The notes under the pieces are model-generated. The model made no database searches. It had not been told where the DNA came from and saw only the letters and a program-made list of their open reading frames with translations. This document shows, in pieces, positions 35,457 to 43,889 of a stretch of DNA of 45,045 bases (position 1 is the first letter of the stretch; each line of letters opens with the position of its first letter). This stretch comes from Pedobacter foliorum (GTDB lineage Bacteria; Bacteroidota; Bacteroidia; Sphingobacteriales; Sphingobacteriaceae), in contig NZ_JABSNU010000024.1 in assembly GCF_013266735.1 (NCBI RefSeq), positions 1 through 45,045 of the forward strand, read 5' to 3'. A program made the translations under genes and the position numbers.

Positions 35457-35493
35457 AGGGCAAAATGAATTTATTTTCATTTTGCCCTTTTTT
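35457..35493 (+). terminator. Orphan rho-independent terminator
   Basis: AGGGCAAAATGAA (35457-35469) pairs fully with TTCATTTTGCCCT (35476-35488) around a 6-base loop, and TTTTTT runs to 35493. No gene lies just upstream on the plus strand, since the sulfatase transcript should already have ended at 35241. It may mark the end of a small RNA from about 35380, or be left over from a lost gene. Confidence 0.65.
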
Positions 35494-35520
35494 ACTCTTA
35501 AGAAATCGATAATTGACTGC

Positions 35521-35688
35521 TTAAATTGTTAGTGCAGCTGCCTTATTAGATTGAATACGTTCTATGACTTCTTTACGAATTGGTAATTTGGCTATTTTGA
35601 TTAAATCGTCTTTAAATTGTTTCGTCCTCAATATGGCATAGGGTACAGATCCTTCTTTACGAAAGTAGAGAGGGATTTTTGGTTTAAA
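35521..35688 (-). pseudogene. C-terminal remnant of an unidentified gene
   Basis: On the minus strand a frame open from 35688 (after a TGA) to the stop at 35521-35523 reads ...VPYAILRTKQFKDDLIKI AKLPIRKEVIERIQSNKAAALTI. The last 38 codons before repeat B look like genuine protein, rich in charged helix-forming residues. No start codon of a usual kind gives a full gene, and the part upstream of 35641 is repeat sequence. It seems that a gene was cut by the repeat junction. The family is not recognised; only the C-terminus is kept. Confidence 0.35.
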
Positions 35689-35950
35689 TCATCTTTTAAA
35701 GCTTGTAAATTGTGTTTTTTTAGTTCGACCTCCGGTTAAGATAAGTTGTTAATAGCAGCCGCATTAAATTCGAACCGCCTATCCTCTTTGCTTTATGTAA
35801 CTGTTACATAAATAGCACAGGAATTAACATGGGTTGTGCTGATGTGCTGGAGAATCCGTTACTCCAGACCCTTTGATTTGTGCTGGTTTGATCACTTTTG
35901 GAATTTATTATAATTATTGGAAAGGCTGATTTTTTGACGCTTTATAGGCC
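35641..35950 (+). repeat. Direct repeat copy B (distal island boundary)
   Basis: It begins GGGTACAGATCC, the last 5 bases of tRNA-Leu plus the following flank, but without the rest of the tRNA. It continues parallel to 21982-22295 with about 85% identity to CTTTATAG. The terminator hairpin is kept with one G-U pair, and the stem CTGGAG/CTCCAG in this copy (near 35847) is perfect while copy A has two changes there. It is the kind of partial tRNA copy left at the far end of an integrated element. Confidence 0.75.
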
Positions 35951-36070
35951 CTTTTTGAATGGTTAGTTTTTCGCAGAATAGCTAGTCAAGGCATTTCGAA
36001 ATGAGGTATTCAGCAATTTCGGAGTCTACACTAAAGAGTAAAATCTCATTACTCTAGGAATTCATAGCAA

Positions 36071-36217
36071 ATGGCAAAGAAAACAGTAGAATCTGCAAAA
36101 AAAACAGAGGTTTTACTCCTTATATTAAATGAACCATTAAGGGATGTCTGTGAACGGGGAAACCAAAATTTTATTTACCCTTATTTCAGTCAGAAGATTG
36201 ACCGTCAAAATCAGTAA
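36071..36217 (+). CDS. Possible small protein of 48 residues
   Basis: An ATG at 36071 opens 48 codons to a TAA: a basic start MAKKTVESAKKTEVLLLILNE and a mixed tail ending QKIDRQNQ. It has no recognised domain, signal peptide or promoter box. Codon choice looks protein-like, but it lies alone in a boundary region with remnants, so it may be a gene fragment or chance. Confidence 0.25.
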   Translation: MAKKTVESAKKTEVLLLILNEPLRDVCERGNQNFIYPYFSQKIDRQNQ

Positions 36218-36507
36218 AAATTAGATCATTCACAATAACATTTGATATTTTCTCATGGTATTCCTTACAAATTTATAACTGTGTTCTAAATGATGCAAAA
36301 TTATCAGTTTAAACCTGTGTGGTCAAAAAAACATCAATATTGATCAATATTGGAATAGTTTAAAAATATGGTTATAAGTAATTTGCCTGCTTATAATTTC
36401 TTTTACAACAAATTTAAATTGCCTACCACATATTATCAGGTCCATCTCCCTATGTGGTTTCGCGTAATATATGCTTTGTTTGATAGAACAGTTAGGGATT
36501 TTCCAAC

Positions 36508-37083
36508 ATGCTGAGGTATTGCAATCTGAATGATCAAGAATTAATTTCCCTGCTTAAGGAGGGTGATGAACTTGCGTACACAGAAATTTACAACAGATAC
36601 AAAAGGCTCCTGCAAAATCATGCCTATAAAAAAATGGGTGATTTAGAAGAAGTAAAAGATGTGCTGCAGGAGCTTTTTGCAAACCTTTGGACGAAAAGGG
36701 CCGAAATACCTACAATCATCAACTTGTCAGGATACCTTTATACTGCACTCAGAAATAGAATTTTCAATATAGCTGCGCACAAACAGGTAGCATCAAAGTA
36801 TGTAGAGTCCCTCCAAACCTTTATAAACGAAGATCATTGTATCGCGGATCATTTGATCCGGGAAAAAGAGTTCGCCTTGCTGATACAGAAGGAAATGGAT
36901 GCCTTACCACCCAGGATGAGAGAAGTTTTTGAGTTGAGCAGGAAATCTGGCTTATCCCATAAAGAGATTGCCAATCAACTGGAGATCTCAGAACAAACTG
37001 TATCCAAACAAATCACCAATGCAATAAAAACGCTTAAGGTGAGATTGAGCATACTGTTTATCTTATTTTTTTTACTGTTTTAA
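36508..37083 (+). CDS. ECF-type RNA polymerase sigma factor
   Basis: The 191-residue protein has sigma region 2 (about 5-70; LLKEGDELAYTEIYNRYKR, EEVKDVLQELFANLWTKR). Region 4 (about 125-180; MDALPPRMREVFELSRKSG, HKEIANQLEISEQTVSKQI) is a helix-turn-helix for the -35 element. The hydrophobic tail LFILFFLLF is unusual but seen in related proteins of this group. It would direct transcription of the SusC/D unit downstream when freed from the FecR-type anti-sigma factor, 109 bp later. This is the first gene of the second PUL, right after the distal repeat region. Confidence 0.9.
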   Translation: MLRYCNLNDQELISLLKEGDELAYTEIYNRYKRLLQNHAYKKMGDLEEVKDVLQELFANLWTKRAEIPTIINLSGYLYTALRNRIFNIAAHKQVASKYVESLQTFINEDHCIADHLIREKEFALLIQKEMDALPPRMREVFELSRKSGLSHKEIANQLEISEQTVSKQITNAIKTLKVRLSILFILFFLLF

Positions 37084-37192
37084 GCGGTTTTAAGGGAAAA
37101 AAAAATTTTTATTTTTTTTTCAATTCATCTACCTGTTACCCCCCTCTTTAATTGTCTTAGTATTGAATTGGATATAAACCGCCCTCGAATTT

Positions 37193-38329
37193 ATGAAAGA
37201 ACAAGACGCTAAGGACTTATTAAAGAGATATATAGCAGGGAACTGTACCGAACAAGAAAAAGGTTTACTGGAAACCTGGTACCTGCAACATGAAATAAAA
37301 GATCTTTCTCAAATAGCTGAGGAGGATAAGGAAAAGCAATTGGATGAAATTTTTAGTTCATTGCCTATCCATCACAATCACGCGCGTCGTATTTCCTTGT
37401 GGCCAGGCATTGCTGCCGCGGCAGTAGCTTTAATTGCCCTTGGCTCAGCTCTTTATTTTTATCGTTATAAACTTCCTATGCAAGAGGTTGCGCAGCATCA
37501 ATATGTTAATGACATTAAACCTGGAGGAAACAAGGCTGTACTTACGCTTGCCGATGGACGTAAAGTTGTCCTGGAAAATGCCGCAAATGGTGATATTGCC
37601 AAACAGGCAGGTGTAACAATTACTAAAACAAAAGATGGTCAGTTGGTCTATGAGGTTGCCAAGGTAAATGAAGACCCTGATGCTCCAAATCCCTTAAATA
37701 CTATCACAACGCCCAAAGGTGGCCAGTATCAGATCAGTTTACCGGATGGAAGTAACGTATGGTTAAATGCAGCATCATCGCTGCGCTACCCGCTGGGGTT
37801 TAACAAAAAAGAGCGTAAGGTAGAGCTTACAGGTGAAGCTTATTTTGAAGTAGCCCATAATGCCGCAACGCCATTTAAGGTTAAAACCAATACTCAGGAA
37901 GTAGAAGTACTGGGCACCCATTTCAATATTTCTTCCTATCAGGACGATGAAAATATTAAAACTACCTTATTGGAAGGAAGTGTTAAAGTCTCTCAAATTC
38001 AATCTAAGGTGTCCAAACTGTTAAAGCCCGGCCAACAGGCAATAGTAACCAATACCATCAATGTAACTAATGTTGATGCAGAACAGGCCATTGCCTGGAA
38101 AGAGGATTTGTTTATGTTCAATGAGGATAACCTGGATCATATTATGCGCATGATTGCCAGGTGGTACAATGTTGAAGCTGTTTTTAACGATGAAAGCCTT
38201 AAAACTGAATTGTATAGTGGTTCAGTATCAAAGTTTGTCAATGTTTCGCATGTATTGAAAAAATTGGAATTGATGGGAGGAGTTCAATTTACAATTGAGA
38301 ATCGAATAATTAAGGTTAGCAAAAAATAA
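37193..38329 (+). CDS. FecR-type anti-sigma factor
   Basis: The 378-residue inner-membrane protein has a cytoplasmic N-terminal sigma-binding part (1-64), one membrane helix (about 66-86; PGIAAAAVALIALGSALYF), and a periplasmic FecR domain (about 160-265; ITTPKGGQYQISLPDGSNVWLNAAS, ERKVELTGEAYFEVAH, VLGTHFNISSY). The C-terminal DUF4974 region (about 300-376; LDHIMRMIARWYNVEAVF) resembles an STN fold and would contact the STN domain of the SusC protein. Signalling: substrate on SusC, then FecR, then release of the sigma factor, possibly helped by site-2 cleavage (rseP). Confidence 0.92.
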   Translation: MKEQDAKDLLKRYIAGNCTEQEKGLLETWYLQHEIKDLSQIAEEDKEKQLDEIFSSLPIHHNHARRISLWPGIAAAAVALIALGSALYFYRYKLPMQEVAQHQYVNDIKPGGNKAVLTLADGRKVVLENAANGDIAKQAGVTITKTKDGQLVYEVAKVNEDPDAPNPLNTITTPKGGQYQISLPDGSNVWLNAASSLRYPLGFNKKERKVELTGEAYFEVAHNAATPFKVKTNTQEVEVLGTHFNISSYQDDENIKTTLLEGSVKVSQIQSKVSKLLKPGQQAIVTNTINVTNVDAEQAIAWKEDLFMFNEDNLDHIMRMIARWYNVEAVFNDESLKTELYSGSVSKFVNVSHVLKKLELMGGVQFTIENRIIKVSKK

Positions 38330-38466
38330 GCTTACAAAAGCTTAAAATTAAATGTGAACCACACACACAAATGATATAATATAACCAAGTATTAAACCAA
38401 CAAAATTATGAACAATCTGAAAGAAAAAACAGAGCCTTAGTGGCAAAAAAGCCGGAATAGAAAAAA

Positions 38467-38497
38467 ACCAGCACCCGACTGCAATCGGAATACTGGT
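38467..38497 (+). promoter_or_regulatory. Structured leader upstream of the second SusC gene
   Basis: Two nested stems, ACCAG/CTGGT (38467-38471, 38493-38497) and CCGA/TCGG (38475-38478, 38485-38488), sit about 65 bp before the SusC start. Just before them is a 10-codon frame (38408-38440, MNNLKEKTEP). A leader that affects mRNA stability or translation is possible; nothing shows which. Confidence 0.3.
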
Positions 38498-38563
38498 AAT
38501 ACTGTTCAGGTAGCCCAAAATTGTCAAGAAACAACATCTTAAAGCTTAATCTTAAACATTCAA

Positions 38564-41500
38564 ATGTATAAAAATTCTACAAAATTTATATGCAGGCCCC
38601 GGCCGTACATAAATAAAATCTTACTAGTTATGAAACTAGCTACAGTTATACTAATAGCGGCAATAATGCAGGTAAGCGCAAATGGCTTTGCGCAGCGGTT
38701 AACCCTTAACAAGGGAAGTGTAACCCTGAATACTGTATTTAAAGAAATCAGGAAACAAACAGGTTATAATGTTTTATGGAAGCCGGATAAACTGAATGCC
38801 AATAATACAATACAAGCCAACTTTAGCAACGCTTCCTTAGATAAGGTGATGGAGGAAATCCTTTATGGAAAGAACCTGACTTACACCATTGATGAGAAAA
38901 CCATTATTATTAAGCCTATGGCCAAGATGATTGAGACCATACAGGAAGTAATTACAGTTACAGGAACGGTAACAGAAAAATCAAATAAATTACCTCTAAT
39001 TGGTGTTAATGTGGTCTCAGTCGAAGACAATAAGCTTGGAACAACTACCGATGCCAATGGTAATTTTGAAATTAAAGTGCCTGCCAACAGCAAGTTGTTG
39101 TTTAAAATGATCGGATTTCAGGATATAGTGGTCGAGGCAAAAGCTCGTCTTAACATTGAAATGGACCAAATGGTCAAGGAACTTGAAGAAGTTGTGATTG
39201 GTTACGGAAAACAGCAAAAGGATTTAGTTACCAGCTCTGTTGTAACTATGAAAATGGATGAAGCCAAAAGATCCATTCCAACCACAACCTTGGGGAACTT
39301 ACTGGCAGGACAAATGGCAGGGGTTAGGGTAAACACCCCAGCAGGTCGTGCCGGAACTGCTCCTGAAATTAAAATTCGAGAAAAGTCTTCCTTTAACGAT
39401 CAAAAAGTTTTGTTTGTTATTGATGGTTTGGTTACCGATAATGCAGCTGATTTTAATAATTTGAGTCCCAATGATGTCGACAACATCACGACCTTAAAAG
39501 ATGCTGCTGCTACAGCTGCATATGGTGCACGTGCTTCTGGAGGTGTAATCGTGGTTACAACCAGACGAGGAGAAAGAAATCAGAAAGCTAAAATCAATTA
39601 TTCATTTAATACCGGCTTTGATAAAAGAGGGAAAAATGCAGAAAGAACCAGTGCAATTGAAACCGGAGAAATCTATAACCGCATTAATCCAACTGCAGCT
39701 GATCGTTGGACCCAATCAGATTTTGATTATTTCAAAAATATCAACAATGGTTGGGGATATGACGTTATAGAAGATATCTGGCAGGATCCTTCTACGACTA
39801 CACATAACCTCAGTGCCTCAGGGGGGACAGACAAACTCAGTTATTTTGTAGGTGGTTCTTATGTAAAACAGAATGCTTTCCAGAAAAATACATCTTTCGA
39901 TAAATACAATTTTCGCGTTAACCTTACGGCCGATATCACTAAAAATTTAACCTTGTTTGCCGGGGTTTCCGCAAATAATAATGTTACCAAAAGACCTCCT
40001 GGAAAAGCTGAACACGATGAATACCGTGCCGAATTATTAAGGCAGCCATATAATCCGGTATGGACAGATGCAGGCAATCCTATTGCCTGGGACTGGAACA
40101 ATGAGGGAGCAGAAATGAGGGGTGATGGAGGATATGCCAAGGAGAACTCGTTAAAACCGGTCATTAATTTAAAAGGGACGTATAAAATTCCTTTGATCGA
40201 TGGCCTTAGCGCTTCTGCTCAGTACATCAGGGCATTCGATAATTATCGTAGCAAGACTTATTTTAAGCGCTATAATATGTGGGTGATGAAAACCTTCGAC
40301 ACACCAAAACAGATCAGTACCAAAGAATCTGATATGCTAACAACCAAGCTGTCGGGGCATAATTCAGAATATCTTTCCGAAGAATATACCTGGGGTGATG
40401 CGGCTCAGCTGAATTTTCAGTTGAACTATGACCATACTTTTGCAGAAAAGCACCATGTGCAGGGATGGCTTACCTATGAAAAGGCAGAAAATAAAGGAGG
40501 TGGTTTAAATGGAACCCGTGAAAGGTTTCCCACAATCTATACGGATCAATGGTGGGCCACCAGTGGCGACCGTGTGGATTCTTTTGTTGGGGGGAAAACA
40601 GAACAGACTACCGGACGAAAATCATACGTTGGCCAGCTATTCTACGATTACAGTGCCAAATACCTGGCCAGTTTTACTTTCCGCTATGATGGGTCCTATA
40701 AATTCGCTCCCGAAAACAGATGGGGATTCTTCCCATCAGGCTCAGTGGGTTGGGTGGTCTCTCGTGAAAACTTTTTCGAGAACGTAAAAGGAATTGATAT
40801 GCTAAAAATAAGAGCTTCTGTCGGTACAACCAGTGCGGATAATGTTGATGCATGGCAATATCAACAGAAGTACGAAAACTACAATTCTGCATATTTTGGA
40901 ACTACACCAAGCAATAATGTTGGTATTGGTTATGGAGGAATGGTTAATCCTGATATTACCTGGGAAAAAACGCGGACTTATAATGTTGGTGTTGACGTAA
41001 ATTTCTTGCGCCATTTTAATGCCACTGCAGAATATTTCAAAACAAAGACCTATGACATTCTTATTGGTAGAGTTGCTCAGGTACCTCCAACTTTTAGCCG
41101 ATCACTGCCTTCATCAAACTATGGTGAATATAGGTCCAATGGTGTTGAACTCACCGTTGGTTATCGCAACAAAAGCAGTAATTTGAATTACTATGCAAAT
41201 GTAAATGCCAGTTATGCAAATGCAGTTCCAATTTTTAAAGACCAAAACATTACCTATCCATATCAAAATGAATTGAATCAATCAAGTTCAAGGGTAGTTA
41301 CCTTTATCAATACAGGCATGCTTCGTACACAAGCTGATCTGGATGCTTTTGTTGCTGCCAATCCGAATTATAAATTTCAGGGCAGGGCTCCAGAGTTAGG
41401 TCAGCTAACCTATGCTGATTTGAGCGGTAAAGAGGGTAGACCGGACGGTATTGTTGATGACTGGGATCAAACCGTTGTTAAGACAAATACCAATCCTGTT

Positions 41501-41971
41501 TCACTAGGTTTAAACCTGGGGATTGAATGGAAAGGAATTAGTCTTGATGCAAGTTTTGCAGGTAACCTGAACACGTACAGAATGGTGAATGGCCTGGTAG
41601 ATGGGAATGTGGAATGGAACCGTATGTGGAGACCATGGGCTTATGATGCATGGACACCTGAAAATCCAAACGCTTCATTACCCAGACGTTATTCTGCAAA
41701 TGATGGAACCAGCTGGGTAACCAATACTCCCAGTACTTTTTGGTTAAAAAGAGCTGACTTTTTAAGGTTACGCATGTTGAACGTTGGGTATTCTCTTCCT
41801 GCCAGTATTACCAATAAAATGGGGATTGGCGGCTTGAAGTTTTATTGCAGCGGATCCAATTTGTTTATCATTAGTGGATTCAATAAGAAATATTACGACC
41901 CGGAAATAGGTGGGGGCTTTAGCTACCCTTTAATGAAGTCTTTCAATTTCGGTGTTAATCTGTCGCTTTAA
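38564..41971 (+). CDS. SusC/RagA-family TonB-linked transporter with STN signalling domain
   Basis: The 1135-residue protein has a long signal region (MYKNSTKF...LLVMKLATVIL) cleaved near GFAQ (about 44). An STN domain follows (about 50-112; LNTVFKEIRKQTGYNVLWKPD), then a carboxypeptidase-regulatory-like domain (about 128-205; VTGTVTEKSNKLPLIGVNVVS) and the plug (EEVVIGYGKQQKDLVTSSVV, VLFVIDGLV, TLKDAAATAAYGARASGGVI). The barrel ends NFGVNLSL. The STN domain lets a loaded transporter signal to the FecR protein upstream, so this operon should be induced by its own substrate. SusD begins 26 bp after. Confidence 0.95.
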   Translation: MYKNSTKFICRPRPYINKILLVMKLATVILIAAIMQVSANGFAQRLTLNKGSVTLNTVFKEIRKQTGYNVLWKPDKLNANNTIQANFSNASLDKVMEEILYGKNLTYTIDEKTIIIKPMAKMIETIQEVITVTGTVTEKSNKLPLIGVNVVSVEDNKLGTTTDANGNFEIKVPANSKLLFKMIGFQDIVVEAKARLNIEMDQMVKELEEVVIGYGKQQKDLVTSSVVTMKMDEAKRSIPTTTLGNLLAGQMAGVRVNTPAGRAGTAPEIKIREKSSFNDQKVLFVIDGLVTDNAADFNNLSPNDVDNITTLKDAAATAAYGARASGGVIVVTTRRGERNQKAKINYSFNTGFDKRGKNAERTSAIETGEIYNRINPTAADRWTQSDFDYFKNINNGWGYDVIEDIWQDPSTTTHNLSASGGTDKLSYFVGGSYVKQNAFQKNTSFDKYNFRVNLTADITKNLTLFAGVSANNNVTKRPPGKAEHDEYRAELLRQPYNPVWTDAGNPIAWDWNNEGAEMRGDGGYAKENSLKPVINLKGTYKIPLIDGLSASAQYIRAFDNYRSKTYFKRYNMWVMKTFDTPKQISTKESDMLTTKLSGHNSEYLSEEYTWGDAAQLNFQLNYDHTFAEKHHVQGWLTYEKAENKGGGLNGTRERFPTIYTDQWWATSGDRVDSFVGGKTEQTTGRKSYVGQLFYDYSAKYLASFTFRYDGSYKFAPENRWGFFPSGSVGWVVSRENFFENVKGIDMLKIRASVGTTSADNVDAWQYQQKYENYNSAYFGTTPSNNVGIGYGGMVNPDITWEKTRTYNVGVDVNFLRHFNATAEYFKTKTYDILIGRVAQVPPTFSRSLPSSNYGEYRSNGVELTVGYRNKSSNLNYYANVNASYANAVPIFKDQNITYPYQNELNQSSSRVVTFINTGMLRTQADLDAFVAANPNYKFQGRAPELGQLTYADLSGKEGRPDGIVDDWDQTVVKTNTNPVSLGLNLGIEWKGISLDASFAGNLNTYRMVNGLVDGNVEWNRMWRPWAYDAWTPENPNASLPRRYSANDGTSWVTNTPSTFWLKRADFLRLRMLNVGYSLPASITNKMGIGGLKFYCSGSNLFIISGFNKKYYDPEIGGGFSYPLMKSFNFGVNLSL

Positions 41972-41997
41972 ATTATTCATAAAAAACTTTAAGAAAC

Positions 41998-43797
41998 ATG
42001 AAACTCAATAATAAATATGTAAAATTCTTCCTTAGTGGCCTATCTGCAGTATTGCTGATGTGGGGTTGCAAAAAAGGATTGGATTACCCAAATAATGGGG
42101 TAATAGGACCGGAAATGGTATGGGGTGATGCCAATATGATCAAAGCTTACCTTAATGGTATCTATGGGAAATCAATGCCGGAATGGCCATTTAACGGCGC
42201 CAGTTCAGATGAAGCGATCAATGCTCCTAAAGATTTCGGGAATTACTTGCGTGGTATTATTTCAGAAGCAGGTACCAATTCAGGTCTTGACTACAACATC
42301 ATAGATAGAGCCAACTTTTTTCTGGATGAATTGGTAACCGTTCCTACCACTGTTTTACCAGATGAACTAAACAAACAATACACTGGTGAGGCGAAATTCT
42401 GGAGAGCCTGGTCTTATTGGCGTATGGTAAACCAGGTGGGAGGAGTTCCTATTATTTTACACAAACAGGATTTTAATGATGTACCGGGTTTATTCAAACC
42501 CCGAAATAAAACTTCAGAATGTGTTGCCCAGATTGTTAAAGATTTAGATAGTGCCATTTTGTTACTGCCGGGTGTTTATTCTAATGCCGCAGCAGACTAT
42601 GGTCGTATTACCAAAGTTGCAGCCATGGCCATGAAAGGACGAGTATTGCTTAACTACGCAAGTCCATTGTTTAATCCTACTAATGACCCTGCACGCTGGC
42701 AGGCAGCCTATGATGCCTGTAAAGCAGCAGTTGATTTTGGTGCAACTCAGGGGCATGACCTGCATCCAAGGTTTCATACCATCTGGACTGATGAGCGAAA
42801 TAAAGAAGTGATCATGGTAAATCAGTTCTTTTATCCGGGACACTCTAATAACTTTGGTTTCCTTCGTCCCGGTGCCGACAACACCAATCAGCCTTTGCTA
42901 TCACTCTTATTAGCTTTTCCTAAAAAAGATGGATCTCCTATGGAGTTTGATAAGAATCAACTGAACAATCCAGCCTACAACAGTCAATTCATGACTGATT
43001 TTTATACCAATCGTGATGATCGTTTTTTTTCTACCATTTATTGCGGTGGAACACCACAGCCAACACCTGAGGAACAAGCTCCAGGTTATATTAAAGGGAT
43101 GAGTTTTTGGAGCGTTTGGCGTCAGGATGGAGTAGATAAATATACCAATATTGCTCAAACTATTCATCCGGGTTACGGCGGTAATATGGGCTGTACAGGA
43201 TTCTTTCAACGTAAGGGTATTGATACCACAGTTAATACAGTGGATCGTTTCAAGGCTCAAACAGATTGGGTAGAAATGCGTTATGCCGAATTGCTGATGA
43301 ATTATGGCGAATGTGCCAATGAATTGGGTAAATCATCAGAGGCTTTAGATGTATTAAAAAGAATCAGAAAGCGAGCAGGTATTACTGCAGGTGTGGGAGG
43401 GAATTATGGTCTTACCGCATTAACCATCACTGATATAAGGGAAGCTTACATTAATGAACGTTTTGTTGAGTTTGCTTTTGAAGATAAGCGCTTCAATGAC
43501 CTTCGTCGCTGGAAACGTTATGATATCCTGAATAACCAAATGGGAAGGCATGGTTTGTATATTACAGTAAAAGACATGAACAACTTGCCTTTGCCGTATG
43601 AAAAAATCACTAGTGCTGATGCACGTGCCAAGCTTACCGCAAACTATATTGATAATCTTGATGGCGATGGAACCTATAAATTTAACCTCGATTTGAATCA
43701 CTGGTTTTATGCACTCCCACCATCTCAAATTTCTCAGTCAAAAAATGTTTTACTGCAAAATAAAGAATGGGGTGGAACTTTTGACCCATTACAATAA
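41998..43797 (+). CDS. SusD/RagB-family glycan-binding lipoprotein
   Basis: The 599-residue product has a lipoprotein signal ending LMWGC with Cys24 and starts KKGLDYPNNGVIGPEMVWGDANMI. SusD features include GEAKFWRAWSYWRMVNQVGGVPII, AAMAMKGRVLLNYASPLFNPTND, LLMNYGECANELGKSSEAL and INERFVEFAFEDKRFNDLRRWKRY. It pairs with the SusC just before it (26 bp) on the outer membrane. It is about 50 residues longer than the SusD of the first locus, mostly in the loop region. A hairpin with a T-run follows 9 bp after the stop, so the GH35 gene depends on read-through or its own promoter. Confidence 0.95.
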   Translation: MKLNNKYVKFFLSGLSAVLLMWGCKKGLDYPNNGVIGPEMVWGDANMIKAYLNGIYGKSMPEWPFNGASSDEAINAPKDFGNYLRGIISEAGTNSGLDYNIIDRANFFLDELVTVPTTVLPDELNKQYTGEAKFWRAWSYWRMVNQVGGVPIILHKQDFNDVPGLFKPRNKTSECVAQIVKDLDSAILLLPGVYSNAAADYGRITKVAAMAMKGRVLLNYASPLFNPTNDPARWQAAYDACKAAVDFGATQGHDLHPRFHTIWTDERNKEVIMVNQFFYPGHSNNFGFLRPGADNTNQPLLSLLLAFPKKDGSPMEFDKNQLNNPAYNSQFMTDFYTNRDDRFFSTIYCGGTPQPTPEEQAPGYIKGMSFWSVWRQDGVDKYTNIAQTIHPGYGGNMGCTGFFQRKGIDTTVNTVDRFKAQTDWVEMRYAELLMNYGECANELGKSSEALDVLKRIRKRAGITAGVGGNYGLTALTITDIREAYINERFVEFAFEDKRFNDLRRWKRYDILNNQMGRHGLYITVKDMNNLPLPYEKITSADARAKLTANYIDNLDGDGTYKFNLDLNHWFYALPPSQISQSKNVLLQNKEWGGTFDPLQ

Positions 43798-43805
43798 TTG
43801 AATTT

Positions 43806-43830
43806 GGGGGCTGGTTAGAGCCCCCTTTTT
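43806..43830 (+). terminator. Terminator or attenuator between SusD and GH35
   Basis: GGGGGCT (43806-43812) pairs with AGCCCCC (43819-43825) around GGTTAG, followed by TTTTT (43826-43830): a classic rho-independent form. Within a PUL operon it may lower, rather than block, expression of the following enzyme gene. Confidence 0.75.
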
Positions 43831-43889
43831 ACTTTTCCACACATTGAAGTCTAAATAAAAGAATCTTGAAAAAATCTTTACACACACAA

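Larger units (their letters stand above)
21982..35950. mobile_element. Candidate PUL-carrying genomic island bounded by tRNA-derived repeats
   Basis: About 14 kb lie between and including two diverged direct repeats, the first overlapping the 3' end of tRNA-Leu. The content is one complete accessory unit (symporter, regulator, SusC/D, two glycosidase-like proteins, sulfatase). The symporter to SusD stretch looks richer in GC by eye than the flanking core genes (for example 29 of 60 bases at 23701 against 19 of 60 at 2701). No integrase or transposase is present, so mobility would be past or helped from elsewhere. Homologous recombination between related tRNA flanks is an alternative. Confidence 0.5.
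35074..36507. other. 1.4-kb non-coding boundary region
   Basis: This gap holds a terminator (35197), an orphan terminator (35457), a gene remnant (35521-35688, minus strand), repeat copy B (35641-35950) and one small open frame (36071-36217). The remaining stretches, 35074-35196, 35242-35420 and 36218-36507, are AT-rich and show nothing I can name. The density of remnants here fits a recombination boundary. Confidence 0.5.

Noticed and set aside
21982..35950. An integrase, transposase or CRISPR array linked to the island
   Set aside because: No open frame in the window carries recombinase or Cas motifs, and no regularly spaced short repeats were seen.
25147..36492. A shared 13-mer TTGATAGAACAGT upstream of the first SusC (25147-25159) and of the ECF sigma gene (36480-36492)
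   Set aside because: Several identical 13-mers are expected by chance in 45 kb, and the sequences around it differ.
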